Of a DNA stretch of 64,000 nucleotides, positions 47,046 to 58,205 are shown in pieces. Under the pieces are notes generated by a model. The model did not search any database, was not told where the DNA came from, and worked only from the letters and a program-made list of their open reading frames with translations. Numbering within the stretch: position 1 is the stretch's first letter; each line of letters starts with the position of its first letter. Both the position numbers and the translations under genes were made by a program. The stretch comes from Myotis daubentonii (taxonomy: Eukaryota; Chordata; Mammalia; Chiroptera; Vespertilionidae), in the NCBI RefSeq assembly GCF_963259705.1, contig NC_081840.1, positions 6,691,062-6,755,061 of the forward strand, read 5' to 3'.

Positions 47046-47714
47046 AGGTGCTTATAGTTACCTGAGTCCAGCATGTACCTCCATTTTATGCCAATAAATG
47101 GGTTTATTTATTTGCATAAATACAAAGGGTTTGGAGCGATACAGTTTTAATATAAAACCAATTCTCTAGGAATCTGACTGCTCTGTCAATAGAGGTAAAA
47201 TATTATTTTTTGTTTTCTGAACTCAACCGAGAGTTTATCGCCATTTCAGAAGATCACATGCCAATGGCAATGCCGCTGGTGGTGTGGAATCCCCCATCCG
47301 TGCAGCGGTCTGCTCTCCGTGAGCATGTGGTGATTCTGGGGACGTTCACCTGCTTCGCCGTGACCTCCAGTGTAGCTGTGCCCCAGCATTTGCTTGTCAT
47401 TACTCCAAGTCACTGTCCTATTTTCCCTTTCGTGTTAGCATCAGGGTATTACAGCTTTCTTTTTCATTATATGTTGATTATTTACATGACTTTCAAAGAG
47501 ACTAGAGTCACCATCATCTACTGGTGCATAACATACAACCCCAATCTTAGTGCCTTAACACACTGGCCATTCCTCTGCTCACAGTTCTGTGGGTCGGTGG
47601 CTCCGGCAGGGCTCACCTCTGCTCACACTGAGTGCTGGCTGAGTGCTCTGTGCCTTCACTATTAGACTCTGGGGTAGGAGGGGAGTGGGGAGGGAGAAGG
47701 ATTGAACAAAAATA
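47046..47714. other. Unique sequence; possible old LTR at 47500-47660
   Basis: A 151-codon open frame (47210-47665) has no recognised family. Its end runs into text (gtgccttaacacactggcca, acagttctgtgggtcggtgg) typical of a common mammalian LTR-like repeat, which argues against a gene. Confidence 0.45.
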
Positions 47715-47938
47715 AAAAAGAGAAGAAACTCATGGATACAGACAACAGTGTGGTGATTGTGGGGTGGGGGGGGGGTGAGGGGATGTGGTACTGGAGGAGG
47801 GTTTAGGGGGGATAAATGGTGATGGACGGGGGTGAACATACCATACAGTGTACAAATGACATGTCGCAGAACTGTGCATCTGAAACCTGTGTAATTTTGT
47901 TCACTAGGGTCACCCCAGTATAGCCAATAAAAAGGAAC
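47715..47938 (+). mobile_element. LINE-1 3' UTR fragment
   Basis: atacagacaacagtgtggtg, a G-rich stretch, gaacataccatacagtgtac, cagaactgtgcatctgaaac, gggtcaccccagtatagcca, then an A-rich end and a GATA-type short repeat to 47962. Confidence 0.75.
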
Positions 47939-47962
47939 AGATAGATGGATAGACAGATAGAT

Positions 47963-49542
47963 AACCACTTCCAGAACTTGTTAGGAAATGGCATTTGGAT
48001 TAGAAGGGAAGACATTCTTGAAATTCTTCTCATATTAACGACAAACTTAAGTGACTACATCGTGGGAGATGCCATCCTTATCCCAGACAAGGTCCTCTTT
48101 TAGGATTTATATTCCCCAGTTCCAAGAACAGCAGCACTGAGAGTATTGACAGCTACACAAAGGAAATGAAGCGTTCACTAAACACCCCTTCCTTGCTTTG
48201 GAAACAGAGGAACCGGAACACCACTGCCCGCAGAGAATTTCCACGTGAGGGTCCTCATGCTCGCCTTGCTGGAAAGTAGCCAGGTAACTGACAGAATCAT
48301 TGGCTGAGTGACACTGGGCGCTGCACGGACTTGACCCTGACATTCATCCGGGGGGCTGTCCCCCCACATTCTTCCTCCTGCATTAGAGATGGCAAGAGAC
48401 AGGCACCCAGGACACTGCAGAGCCTGGTCAGTGCACGCAACCCATGACCCGAGTGCCGGATCCGCCCGAGTGGCCTGGGAAGATTCTGGACAGTGCGTGC
48501 TGTGCTGGGAACAGCTGTAGGCCTTGAACTCCTCCGAAAGGACAAACTGTCTGGGCCCAGACTCTCCTAGCCTGGCCTTGCCTTCCTGACACTCTTTCCT
48601 CACAACCACGGGTGAAGTATGCGCAGCGAGACTGGGTACAGGTCACAGGGAAACCAGCAGATGTTTGTGCTCAGAGGCAGAGTCCGGCAGCGTTGACACT
48701 GCCCAGGGATGGGAGGCGGGGGCCGGCCGCTGACAGTCAAGGTGTTTTCGTTCGATGGAGTGCCGTTCCAGCCAACAGGCCCTCCTGCTCACAGTCCCGT
48801 TTTAGTAGGAACCTCCCCTAGAACGCACTGCCTCCCAGCAGGTCCCAGAGAGGCCAAAAGACTTCCATCTCACGGGGCCTGCACAATCTTTAACAGAGGC
48901 CAGAGCACCATCGATTCATAGTAACCTTGATGTCCCTGACAACACCTGCTGGCCCAGGAAGCTTGCCAGCCAACCAGAGGCCTGGGACAGCCCTGCTCGG
49001 TGCCGCTGGGAGGAGCCAAGAGACGGCCGGCCCACTTTGGCTGAACTAGGGCACAACCTAGTGCAGGAAATCAGTCTGAAATAGGCAACAGACAACACAT
49101 ATGCCTTCCTGCCAGACTCCACATCAAGGGACATTTGTGTGAAGCTCGTGTCACATATGGCCGATTAAAAGCGGAAATGGTGGCAGCGTATCCTCACTTA
49201 TAAGGCAGCAGGACCCCACGCCCCAAGAGTGTCCTTCCAAGCCCATGGGTCTCCCATTGGAATTAACTTAGGGAACAATTAGCCTTCACTCTGTCCTCCA
49301 AGCGTGCAGGGACCCGTGCTATGAAACCTGAGCTCTATGCAGGGGACATGGCTGGTGACCAGATCCCTTTACCAGGAACGGCCCTCCCCAGAGGTGGTCC
49401 AAAGACTGTCCAGAGCCCTCTGCCTGCCTCCCAGTAAGACCAACTCTGGGTGCAATTCCTGCTCACCTGTGACGGGTGCTCCCCCAGATTCCACAGAGCT
49501 ATGCAGCCGCCCTGTGCTGCTGGCCGTCCATGTATACACAGC

Positions 49543-49588
<46 letters not shown>

Positions 49589-51599
49589 ATGTGTTACTAC
49601 TACTGTTGTCTATTTCATTTTTAAAATGTTGGCCCTGGCTCACCAGATTAATTCACTGACCCGCTGGTGTGTGTGGCCCAGAGTTTGAAAAACACTGCCC
49701 TGTGCCTTCTCGCGAAGCGCCTCTTACGTAAGGAGCACTCAACAAATATTTGAGGAATGATGAAGCGATCGGCAGCTACGAGCAGGCCAAGGAACAGTCC
49801 GGAAGGGTCTTGATCTCTGGCACTGGGTCTCTGGGTCTGTCCAGTTTGTTCGACTTAACGGTGAAGGACGTGACTTACCTCCGCGCGTGGAGCGGTCCCT
49901 CGAGGGGCCCCAGGGAGGGGAACCGAGACAAAGGTGCCATTGTCGGTGTGTTTACCCAAGTCCTCAGGCTCCCAAACAAACCCTGTAATTTTAGAAATAT
50001 TTAGACGGTTGCCAACTTCTAGAGAGCCAGCAAGGACCGGAGATCAGCTCAAAGCACTGCCCCCGGAAAAGGACCGCCAGGAAAGCTGTCATGAATCAAG
50101 CCGGGACCATGAATGAACGCGGGGAAATGACAGAAGACGGAGTGAAAGCAGCACAGAGGGTTCCATGGCACTGGCGCTCTCCTGCTACAGGATTCCGAAC
50201 TGCCCAGCCTCCATCGGCAAGGTGCCCCTTCCCTCTGCGAAGACAGCCACGGAGGAAGCGGGAGAGTGAAACTTCGCCGCCAGCTGGGCCCACGCGCAAC
50301 CCCTCCCACACGCAAGCGCTCTGCCTCACGGTGCGAGGAGCAGACCCCCGTCTACGGAATAAAAAACAATAAGCCTCGTGTGCCGGCTTTCAGAGATTCT
50401 TTTAAAAAAGAAAAAGAAAAGCCCAGAAGGAGAGCATGGAGGCTCAGCGGGCCCCACTGATTGCCCACCTCCGCGCGGAGGGCACCCGGCTCACCCTGGC
50501 TGACCACCCACTGCACCCACTCTGCATCCGCACCCGGTCCCTGCCCCTTGGCAACGCTCACTCCTGAGCCTGTGTGGGTCTGCCCTCCCGTGAGCCCACT
50601 CCCCACAAAGCCTCGATTTCCTATATTCCCAACCAACGTCCCAGAATGAGGCCACCTGGGCTTGGAGCTCTTTGCAGCTACCCCTTACTGCAAAGGGGGA
50701 AAGGTAAACTTGAATGGAAAAAAATATTGTCTCTTCATTGTGAGTGCTAACAGACATGTCCAGCACCCCCTTCCACGATGAACTCAGGCAGCAAAGCTCA
50801 GTGTAACGCACTGGCCCGCCCTGTGACGTGGTCGCCAACAGAAATCACAGGGACTTTCTTCTCACCCTGAAATTGCAGCCGGCGTCTCAAAGATCCCTCA
50901 CCTCACCACCAAGCTGAACGCCTGGTCGTTGTTAGAGGTACCACTGGGTCTTACTTAAATTACTCATAAAGGAGCATGCACATTACTACATCCCAAGTTC
51001 GGCTGTTAGCACATTGCCACTTCCTCTCACTGGGACGCGTCTCCTGGGTCAGCCTTTGCATTTTCGTGTATTCGTTTAAAAACAGGAGTCTGAGGAGGAT
51101 CTGTGGGCACAGGGGAGAACCTCTGACAGGTGCATCTGCCTGCCAAGCGGCCAGCACCACATTTCTTCCGATTTGCAATCGATTTATTTTTTAAAAAATA
51201 TTTATTTACCTATAGGCTCAAACCACAGAAATAATTGAACCTCGTAGAACAACAGAAACAAAGAAAGAGCAGATGACAGAGGAGCAGACATGAGCCCCTC
51301 CGCTGGGCCCGCAGGAAGGACCCCTGAGGAACCCGCCACACCCTCCCTCTGCCGCGGAACCCAGCGGGTGCTGCTTGCTTACGCCCGAGGGTCATCGCGC
51401 ACCCATCGTCCTGCAGTTTGTATGTGGCACTTGGCAGCGGACGTGGTGGATGGGACACAGCCTGCGACTGTGTGTTTTTCTGTGCCTTAGGCACATTACA
51501 CAGGCTTGCGTGTGATGAGGTCATTAGCACGCACCCCTGCTTTTTGGGGAAGCCTTTCTGTCTGCCTTCGCACCTCCCTAGCTCCCTGTGACTGCTACA
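47963..51599. other. Unique sequence, no supported gene
   Basis: Mostly single-copy DNA with a GT microsatellite at 49545-49586 and a possible L2/MIR 3' end at about 49690-49765 (agcactcaacaaatatttga). Open frames up to 154 codons overlap on both strands and carry no domain. Confidence 0.45.
49545..49586. repeat. (GT)21 microsatellite
   Basis: About 42 bp of perfect GT. Confidence 0.97.
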
Positions 51600-51850
51600 T
51601 CCCAAGAAACTATTGCTACATAACGGCGTCGCCCATTGCTACAGAACGAAGAAACTCAGAATTTAGCAGCTTAAAACAACAATAAACATTTACTGTCTTG
51701 GAGCTGCCGGTGCCCGCTCAGGCCCAGTCTCTGGGGATGGAGGCTGCAGGAAGGTGGGAACAGCAGGAGGGGGGCTCCCTGGAGGCCTTGGACCACCCCC
51801 TCTGCACAGGCCACCTCTCCCAGGTGACCCATGGTAACACCTGGCGCATG
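51600..51850. mobile_element. Old LTR-like repeat, family unassigned
   Basis: actattgctacataacggcg, agcagcttaaaacaacaata and acatttactgtcttggagct resemble a widespread mammalian LTR-like repeat. Related text occurs at 47530-47600. Confidence 0.45.
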
Positions 51851-52861
51851 CATGACTATGTTTCCTTCCATGCTTACACGATACATACGAGTACCGACGG
51901 AGACCACAGTTGCCTTATGAGATCAATAGCAGTAAAATTAAAAGCTTAAAGATCTTTAAATATTTACTATAGGTCTTTAATTTACAAAAACTTAGTACAT
52001 TTAAAAATAAAGAAACCAGAACTCTGGTCCAAGATCATATGACTCAAGAGTGCAGCTGCTGGTATTTGGAACCAAGACCATCAGACTCCAAAGCCCACGC
52101 CGCCCATGTGCCCTGTCTCGCCAGCCCCCCTCCTGGTGACAGCCCGGGGTCTCCTTACAGAGGACTGTCCCTCATTCTACTGTTCGCGGAGGTGCAGGTC
52201 AAGTGGTCCCGCCTTCTCCTCCACGCCCTGTGCTCTCGGCTCAATGCCCTCTATGAACTCAAGATGCTGCCACTCAACCTTGACAATTCATGTGTCTGCT
52301 CTGAGCCTCGGTACAACAGACCTTTTCTTTTCCTACTTTTACAATGAAAATGTTTCTTCATGCTTTCATTCTTGTGCAAAGAAAGACAGGGAGTCCGGCG
52401 AAGGTGTCTGCTTCCCCCGAGGGGAGGGAAAGATGGCGGGGGAGAGGTGGGGAGACTGGACCAGCTCTGAAAGCGACCTCCATGGGCTCCCCGCCTCTGC
52501 GAACTTCTGTTTCTAACCTTCGTCACTACGAGCAGGTTCTCAGGGTGCCTCCCAGGGCCCACCGAGGGACCAGCTCCAGCAGGGGATTCAAAGATGCGGC
52601 AGGAAAAGGGTCTGTCCTCAGCAGAGCGCGCCCTGTCCCGAAGGCTGCGGACCCCTCACAGCAGACTGGAGGGCAGACGCGAGCAGAGTGCTGTGGGGCA
52701 GGCAGAGAGGACAGAGGGGCCGACAGCCACCTCCACGGGCCGGGCCCTGGGCGGCGAAGGGCGCAGTGTTTCCCACAGGATGTGAGCGGGTGGCGAGGAA
52801 TCTGTGGGCACTGGGGTGGGACGGCGCTGGGCCACACAAGGAGGTCAGCGTCCTCCGAATC
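51851..52861. other. Unique GC-rich sequence, no supported gene
   Basis: A 205-codon frame (52344-52961) runs into a transposon and has no family resemblance. No other feature is visible. Confidence 0.5.
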
Positions 52862-52971
52862 CAGCGATTGTCAACCTTTTCCAGCTCATGGCACACATCA
52901 GCTGATTACTAAAATTCTGCGGCACACGGAAAAATACATATTTTTTACCAATCTGATTTAAAAAATAGGTA

Positions 52972-53298
52972 CATTTTTTACATCCTCACCCATGGACATT
53001 TTCATTGATTTTTAGAGCTAGGGGAAGGGGGAGGGAGGAAGGAGGAAAGGAGGGAGGGAGGGAGGGAGGGAGGGAGGGAGGGAGGGAGGGAGGGAGGGAG
53101 GGAGGGAAGGAGGAAAGGAGGGAGGGAGGGAGACATCGACATGAGAGAGAAACATTGATTGGTTGCCTCTGGCACTCGCTCTGACTGGGCTGGGGATCGA
53201 ACCCACAACCTAGGTATGTGCCCTGACTGGGGATCAAACCCAGGACCTTTCAGTGCACGGGATGATGCTCTTACCAACTGAACCACACTGGCCCGGAC
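52972..53298 (-). mobile_element. Ves SINE nested in hAT, with long GGGA tract
   Basis: Reverse-complement SINE: gacatgagagagaaacattg, gatcgaacccacaacctagg, ggatgatgctcttaccaact and gaaccacactggcccgg. The flanking aaaataggta (52962-52971 and 53299-53308) is its target duplication. The pyrimidine tract of the SINE has expanded to about 105 bp of GGGA on the plus strand. Confidence 0.92.
53026..53131. repeat. (GGGA)n tract in SINE
   Basis: About 105 bp of nearly pure GGGA with a few aaagga interruptions. Confidence 0.95.
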
Positions 53299-53382
53299 AA
53301 AATAGGTATAATTTTGACTCATTCATACTGGACGGCTATTGCTGTGTTGGCTGTTGTCCTGTTTTTATTTGACTATCTAATC

Positions 53383-53604
53383 CAATGGTTCTCAACCTTG
53401 GCTGCACATTAGAATCACCTGGGAATCTTTTTAAAATCCTGATTTCTGGGCCTCATCCTCCGGAAATTCTGTTTCTTTGTGACTAATGTTGTGGCCCCAC
53501 CCCATCACAAAGAAACAGAATTTCTGGAGGATGAGGCCCAGAAATCAGGATTTTAAAAAGATTCCCAGGTGATTCTAATGTGCAGCCAAGGTTGAGAACC
53601 GCTG
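53383..53604. mobile_element. Near-perfect palindromic (MER5-like) hAT MITE
   Basis: 100-bp arms (53383-53482 and 53505-53604) are inverted copies differing at three positions, around a 22-bp spacer. The terminus tggttctcaaccttggctg and flanking 8-mers atctaatc/atctaagg (6 of 8 identical) fit hAT. It lies inside the older hAT. Arm sequence resembles the mammalian MER5 group. Confidence 0.9.
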
Positions 53605-53691
53605 ATCTAAGGGGAAAGAGGTCAGAGCCCCTGACTGCATCTCCGGGTGTTGCATGTTGTAAAATTCTTGCGGCACCGGCTGAAATTGCTG

Positions 53692-53858
53692 TCCTCCCCC
53701 CTCCGTGCTCTGTCTCCAGAGGCGGAAGCAACAGGCGAGCTTTCGAAACCAAGTGGACCATGGACCTGCCTCCCCGCCTCTCCAGCAAGCATCCTCTATT
53801 CCCGGTAACACGGTTTGGGAGTCGCTGAAACAGGGAAATCTAAGCGTCATCCTGACCT
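53692..53858. other. Unique sequence between hAT elements
   Basis: A short single-copy stretch with no feature. Confidence 0.5.
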
Positions 53859-54078
53859 CAGTGGTTCTCAACCTTCCTAATGCCGCGAACCTTTAATACA
53901 GTTCCTCATGTTGTGACCCAACCACAAAATTATTTTCGTTGCTACTTGATAACTGCAATGTTGCTACAGTTATGAATCATCATGTAAATATCTGATATGC
54001 AGGATGGTCTTAGGCGACCCCTGTGAAAGGGTCGTTGGACCGCCAAAGGGGTCGCGACCCACAGGTTGAGAACCGCTG
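53859..54078 (+). mobile_element. SPIN (Space Invaders) hAT MITE
   Basis: Ends cagtggttctcaacctt and aggttgagaaccgctg, interior taatacagttcctcatgttg, aaaattattttcgttgctac, atatctgatatgcaggatg, gtcttaggcgacccctgtga, aaaggggtcgcgacccacag. This is the SPIN non-autonomous element known to have entered several vertebrate lineages horizontally. It is 220 bp, non-coding. Flanks tcctgacc/ttctggcc look like a diverged 8-bp duplication, one base offset. Confidence 0.88.
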
Positions 54079-54751
54079 TTCTGGCCTCAGCGACGTAAAA
54101 CATGCGGCCAACAATGGCGGCATCTCTTGTTTCCTCCCCTGGGGTCCCTGGTGAGCCGGGAGATGGTTCTGTCTTGCCAGAACTCTTCGCGTACCTTCCA
54201 AAAGAAAACAGCAGTGGAACCGCCAGCAAAGATTTCACCCCTTTTTTTTTTCCTTTTTTGTCCAAATAGACTTTTGACTCGGCGTTTACCTTGCTAGAGG
54301 AAGAGCATAATTACTTACAGGTGTTTCTAGAACAGTCCTCGGTCCAGGCCCACCACAGTTTACACTACAGAATTCCACTGGCGGCCGCACCCGGGCCCTT
54401 CAGTAGCGAGGAGCGCTGTGCTTCCAACAGTCCACACGGAGCTGGGGGGAGACCAGCCTCCTAGAGCCAGACCCAGGGGCCCAGCCCTCCACTGCAGGAC
54501 GCACCCTCCTTCACCCCGAAACCCAGCAGTGGGAAGCTTTCCCACTGGCGGCTGGGACAGAGCCGCTGTCTGCTCGCTGGGAGATCAGAGGCCACGGGGT
54601 GAGCCCCTGGCAGCTCGGCCCTGGGGGAACCGGCGGCCTGGGGCAGAGGCCGGGGCGGTGAAGGAAATCGGAAAGGACTCCCGATTCTCACTCTCAGGGC
54701 CAAACTTCGGCAACAGGACACTCCCTTCCCAAACTGCTTTTTTTAAAAAAA
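54079..54751. other. Unique GC-rich sequence, no supported feature
   Basis: Single-copy; frames overlap on both strands without domains. Confidence 0.5.
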
Positions 54752-54977
54752 CCTGATTTTCTTTAATATATTTTATTGATTTTTTTACAGAGAGGAAGGG
54801 AGAGGGATAGAGAGTTAGAAACATCGATGAGAGAGAAACATCGACCAGCTGCCTCCTGCACACCCCCTATGGGGGATGTGCCCGCAACCAAGGTACATGC
54901 CCTAGACCGGAATCGAAACTGGGACCCTTCAGTGCCCAGGCCAACGCTCTATCCACTGAGCCAAACCGGTTAGGGCC
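54752..54977 (-). mobile_element. Ves SINE, minus strand
   Basis: Reverse complement of the consensus: aacatcgatgagagagaaac, cagctgcctcctgcacaccc, ctctatccactgagccaaac and cggttagggccc. Flanks caaactgcttttt and caaattgcttttt are a likely target duplication. Confidence 0.93.
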
Positions 54978-56903
54978 CAAATTGCTTTTTAAAGGATCGG
55001 CCTACAAACCCCCCGCTGGTTCCTAGGCTATAAGGGATCCCGCGGAGTGGAGCAGAGAGACCCAGCGTGGGCACCCATAACGGGCCCTTAGGCCGCCCGC
55101 CCACCGGAGCCAGCGCGGGAGGGCGCGTGCGCACTGGAAAGCACCAGGGTCCCCAGGGCGATGCTGCTGATGGAGCCCATCTGCTTAAAGATGGGGACGC
55201 CCTGCCCCCAATCCGCACCCTTGCTCCCTTCCTCCCCACAGGGAATCTGGCCGTCTGCGCCCGGCTGGCTCTCCATTCCCCAGCCAGAACCACGGAGGCG
55301 AGACCCTCGCTTCAAAATAAATGATGACCGACCCTCTCTTGCCTGAACGGGCCTCAAAATCCGCGTTGCTAAAGAACACCAGAGCGGGCGGCCGCCCCCG
55401 CGCGCACAGCACGTTTATGGATGACTAACCAGCAATAATGCTGCAAATGACCCGTCTGCAGAATCTTCAGTGCGTTGAGATCTAAATTACTCTCATTTTT
55501 CTCCCCCCAAATTAGGTATAATATTATAATTTCAAGTAATGCACAAGAGCAATTTCTCCCTTCAGTGGATACCAAGCTCAAGATGTTACAGGAAAAAGAA
55601 ATAGCTTTTACCGCTGATATGAGAAATTTAAAAGAGAGACAAGTGTGAGCAAACAAAAGCTGTCACATCAAATACTGTGGGGGAAAAAAATCTAGAAAAA
55701 ATGCCAGGAACGCGCGCGTCTAAATAAAGTCATTTATTTGTTATTTTAACCCCTTCGCGCCAGGCTCGCTGGGCTGGCGGGGCTGGCTCGCCGCCCCCGG
55801 TGGGACTTGATGAAGACGGGGCTCCTGGGCTGGCCTGGCCCACGTTCCCGTTGGCATGGGGGTCATCCCTGGCTTCCCCCGGCTCTTCAAGGCTTTCCCA
55901 GCAGAGCTGCCGTGTTCCCTGCCCCTCGTCCCTCTGCGGTATCATTTCTTCAGAGACTCTGTCGTGGCCCATGTCCACCACCTTCAGCAAAGAAACCAGA
56001 CGGTGCGCGCGCGAATGCGGGGGCCACACGCGGTCCCTCTGCTGCTGGTGGGGGATGGGCGTTCAGTTCAGTGTCGCAGGCGGTGGACATGCCACTCAAA
56101 GGTGAGACTCCTTCTGAGGGGCGGGGCGGGAGCACTCTGTGAAGGCCGACTGGAAAAATGGGGGAGACACAACATAGATGGGTCTGGGGTTCATCCCTGG
56201 CTCCTTCTTGGTCAAGTTCATAAGCCTGTTTCCTGGGTCAAGATCATGTGTTTCTATAGGTGGCATGACACAAGGCTGGTGAGAGAGCATTGTGGACGAA
56301 GGACTATGGAAGGGGAGAGAATATTCTCAATGAAAATGTACTGATTGGGCGCACACTCTGCGCACCAGCGTGAACCCTGAGAGGCGTAAGCACAGCCTCC
56401 GTCCTGGAGAATGTCGCCCTCCACCTCCCACCACTTCACTGCCCCACCAGGAAGGCTTCTGTCCCCAATAAACGGCTTTGGCGACGGTCACGGAACCTGC
56501 CAACTGAGAGAATCCCAGCCTCAGCTCCCACCTGCTCGCCAGTGACACTGCCGGCCTCCGGCCTTTCTTCCAAGTTCTCACCCGGAAGGGCCCCTGCTTT
56601 TCCCCATCACCGAGAGCTGCCATGCACCTGTGGCTCTAAGAGGGGAGACTGGGGGTGTCCTCGGTCCCCAACGCCGTCCCCACTGCCAGCCCCAAACCCT
56701 CAGCACAGCACATACAGCCCCCCGCGGTCACATAGCTCCCCCACCTCTGCAGCCCTGCGCCCCTGAGCCTGCCTACCTCAAATGTGCTCATCTCTGCTCA
56801 GCCACTTCCTCTAGCCCTCGGCACACGTCCACGCCACACTCCGGGGCTCAGCCCCGCCTGCTTCGGGAGCCCGCCCTACCTGCAGGTCCTCGCCTGGACT
56901 CCT

Positions 56904-56933
56904 GGCTCCTGGGCTCCTGGGCTCCTGGGCTCC
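56904..56933 (+). repeat. 8-bp tandem repeat
   Basis: ggctcctg repeated about 3.75 times. Confidence 0.9.
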
Positions 56934-57807
56934 GTGCACCTGCCCGCCCTGCTGGGGATGAGCACCTGGCGGGCGGGAACCGCTGCTCTGCTTGGAGGCC
57001 GGGCCTCATCCGGGGACTCCCTCGGTTTTTAACAGGAGATCTTAGTCTCCGAGGTGGGTCTGGTGAAACGAGGTGCCAGTCTTCACAGTTATTCACAAAC
57101 AGGATGAACATGCAGGGTCTGCCCAGAATTACAGGCTCTTGGGGTTCATTCGACCAGCTCTGCAAACGCCCCCATCCCTCCCGTCGCCCTGCACCTGCGC
57201 TGTCGGACTTTTCCGTTTTCCTCGCCTCGTGCAGATTGGCCGTGAGCGGGAGACAAGGTCCCTGTGTGGTCCCGGTGCCTAGTGGTGGCACCTGCTTCTC
57301 CAATGTGCTGCATGCCCAGCGCTGGACGGAGGGCCCGGAGGCACACGAGGGCCTCAGAGTCAGTGCTGGACAGAGGGTCCGGGGGTCCCCCCAAGGGCCT
57401 GGCAGCCCCCTGCTGTGAGCCCAGACGCTGGGATGTGGGTTTCTGTGGGGGAGAGTCAAAGTCACAGCCTCCAAAGCCTAGAACCTGCGGTGTGTGTTAG
57501 CTCACAGCGTTATGTTGGAAGAGGGACTTGCACTTCTTAGGAGTTGTGAATAATTATGTAATTCTGCCACCTTCGCAAAGCTGGGAGGTTGCAAACCGAC
57601 TCCTGTAGTCTGGGGCTGACATCTGCAAGGAGACTTTGCTATTTTGCTTTGGGTGTTCAGCCATGTGTGTGTGAGCCAAACAAATTCTTCAGTTGGTTAA
57701 AACAATGCGTGATGGAAAGCAGCCTGTAGAAAAGAGAAGCGTCTTTCCTCTCAAAATTAATTCTCAAGAATCACTTCTGAAATACAAGTGCAGCATTTGC
57801 ATTTTCC

Positions 57808-57820
57808 AAAAGGCACTTGT
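57808..57820 (+). repeat. Target-site duplication of Ves SINE (left)
   Basis: aaaaggcacttgt recurs exactly at 58030-58042. Confidence 0.93.
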
Positions 57821-58029
57821 TTCGCCCCGCGGGTGTGGCTCAGTGGTTGAGCACTGACCTGTGAACCAGGAGGTCCCCGTTCACTTACCAGGCAGGGCAC
57901 ATGCCCGGGTTCCAGGCTCCATCCCCAGTAGGGGCATACGGGAGGCAGCCTAGCGATGATTCTCTCTCATCATGGATGTTTCCATCCCTCTCCCTCTCCC
58001 TTCCTCTCTCTCTGAAATCAATTATTTTT
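57821..58029 (+). mobile_element. Ves SINE with exact 13-bp TSD
   Basis: cgccccgcgggtgtggctca, gtgaaccaggaggtccccgt, gtaggggcatacgggaggca, CT tract and tgaaatcaattatt. It is bounded by the aaaaggcacttgt duplication. Confidence 0.95.
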
Positions 58030-58094
58030 AAAAGGCACTTGTCTATCGAATGCCTTCCATGCGGGATTCATGCCTGTGAATCATTACGTCACCT

Positions 58095-58205
58095 GGTCAG
58101 CAGGATATCTGAGCACCTCCAACATCCCAGACCCGGCTCCAAGCACTGGGGACACCGGGTGAACAGGCAAGGGGACCACGGACCCACAGGGACCCTGGAA
58201 GTCAC
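58095..58205 (-). mobile_element. Probable LINE-2 3' fragment
   Basis: tatctgagcacctccaacat, ggctccaagcactggggaca and gtgaacaggcaaggggacca resemble the antisense of the L2 3' end. Confidence 0.5.

Larger units (their letters stand above)
52862..53691. mobile_element. Ancient hAT MITE split by two later insertions
   Basis: The left part (cagcgattgtcaacctttt, ggcacacatcagctgattac, taaaattctgcggcacacgg) continues at 53309-53382 (tggacggctattgctgtgtt) and at 53605-53691 (ggaaagaggtcagagcccct, ttcttgcggcaccggctgaa). These segments form one element when the SINE at 52972-53298 and the palindrome at 53383-53604 are set aside. The termini are weakly inverted; outer TSDs are eroded. Confidence 0.75.
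54978..57820. other. Unique sequence: GC-rich with an AT-rich block at 55415-55740
   Basis: CpG-bearing GC-rich DNA flanks a repeat-free AT-rich block (aatattataatttcaagtaa, atgctgcaaatgacccgtct) that looks like candidate conserved non-coding DNA. The 262- and 208-codon frames at 56630-57474 lie on opposite strands of the same GC-rich DNA and have no domain, so I do not call genes. Confidence 0.45.

Noticed and set aside
47210..47665. 151-codon frame with hydrophobic stretches, considered as a membrane-protein exon
   Set aside because: Its 3' third lies in LTR-like repeat text and no splice context was found.
52344..52961. 205-codon plus-strand open frame
   Set aside because: It runs into the old hAT element, so the end is transposon sequence; no domain or splice support.
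56630..57474. Open frames of 262 (plus) and 208 (minus) codons
   Set aside because: They overlap on opposite strands of the same GC-rich, stop-poor DNA, are low-complexity in composition and match no family. Both long frames together suggest composition, not a gene.
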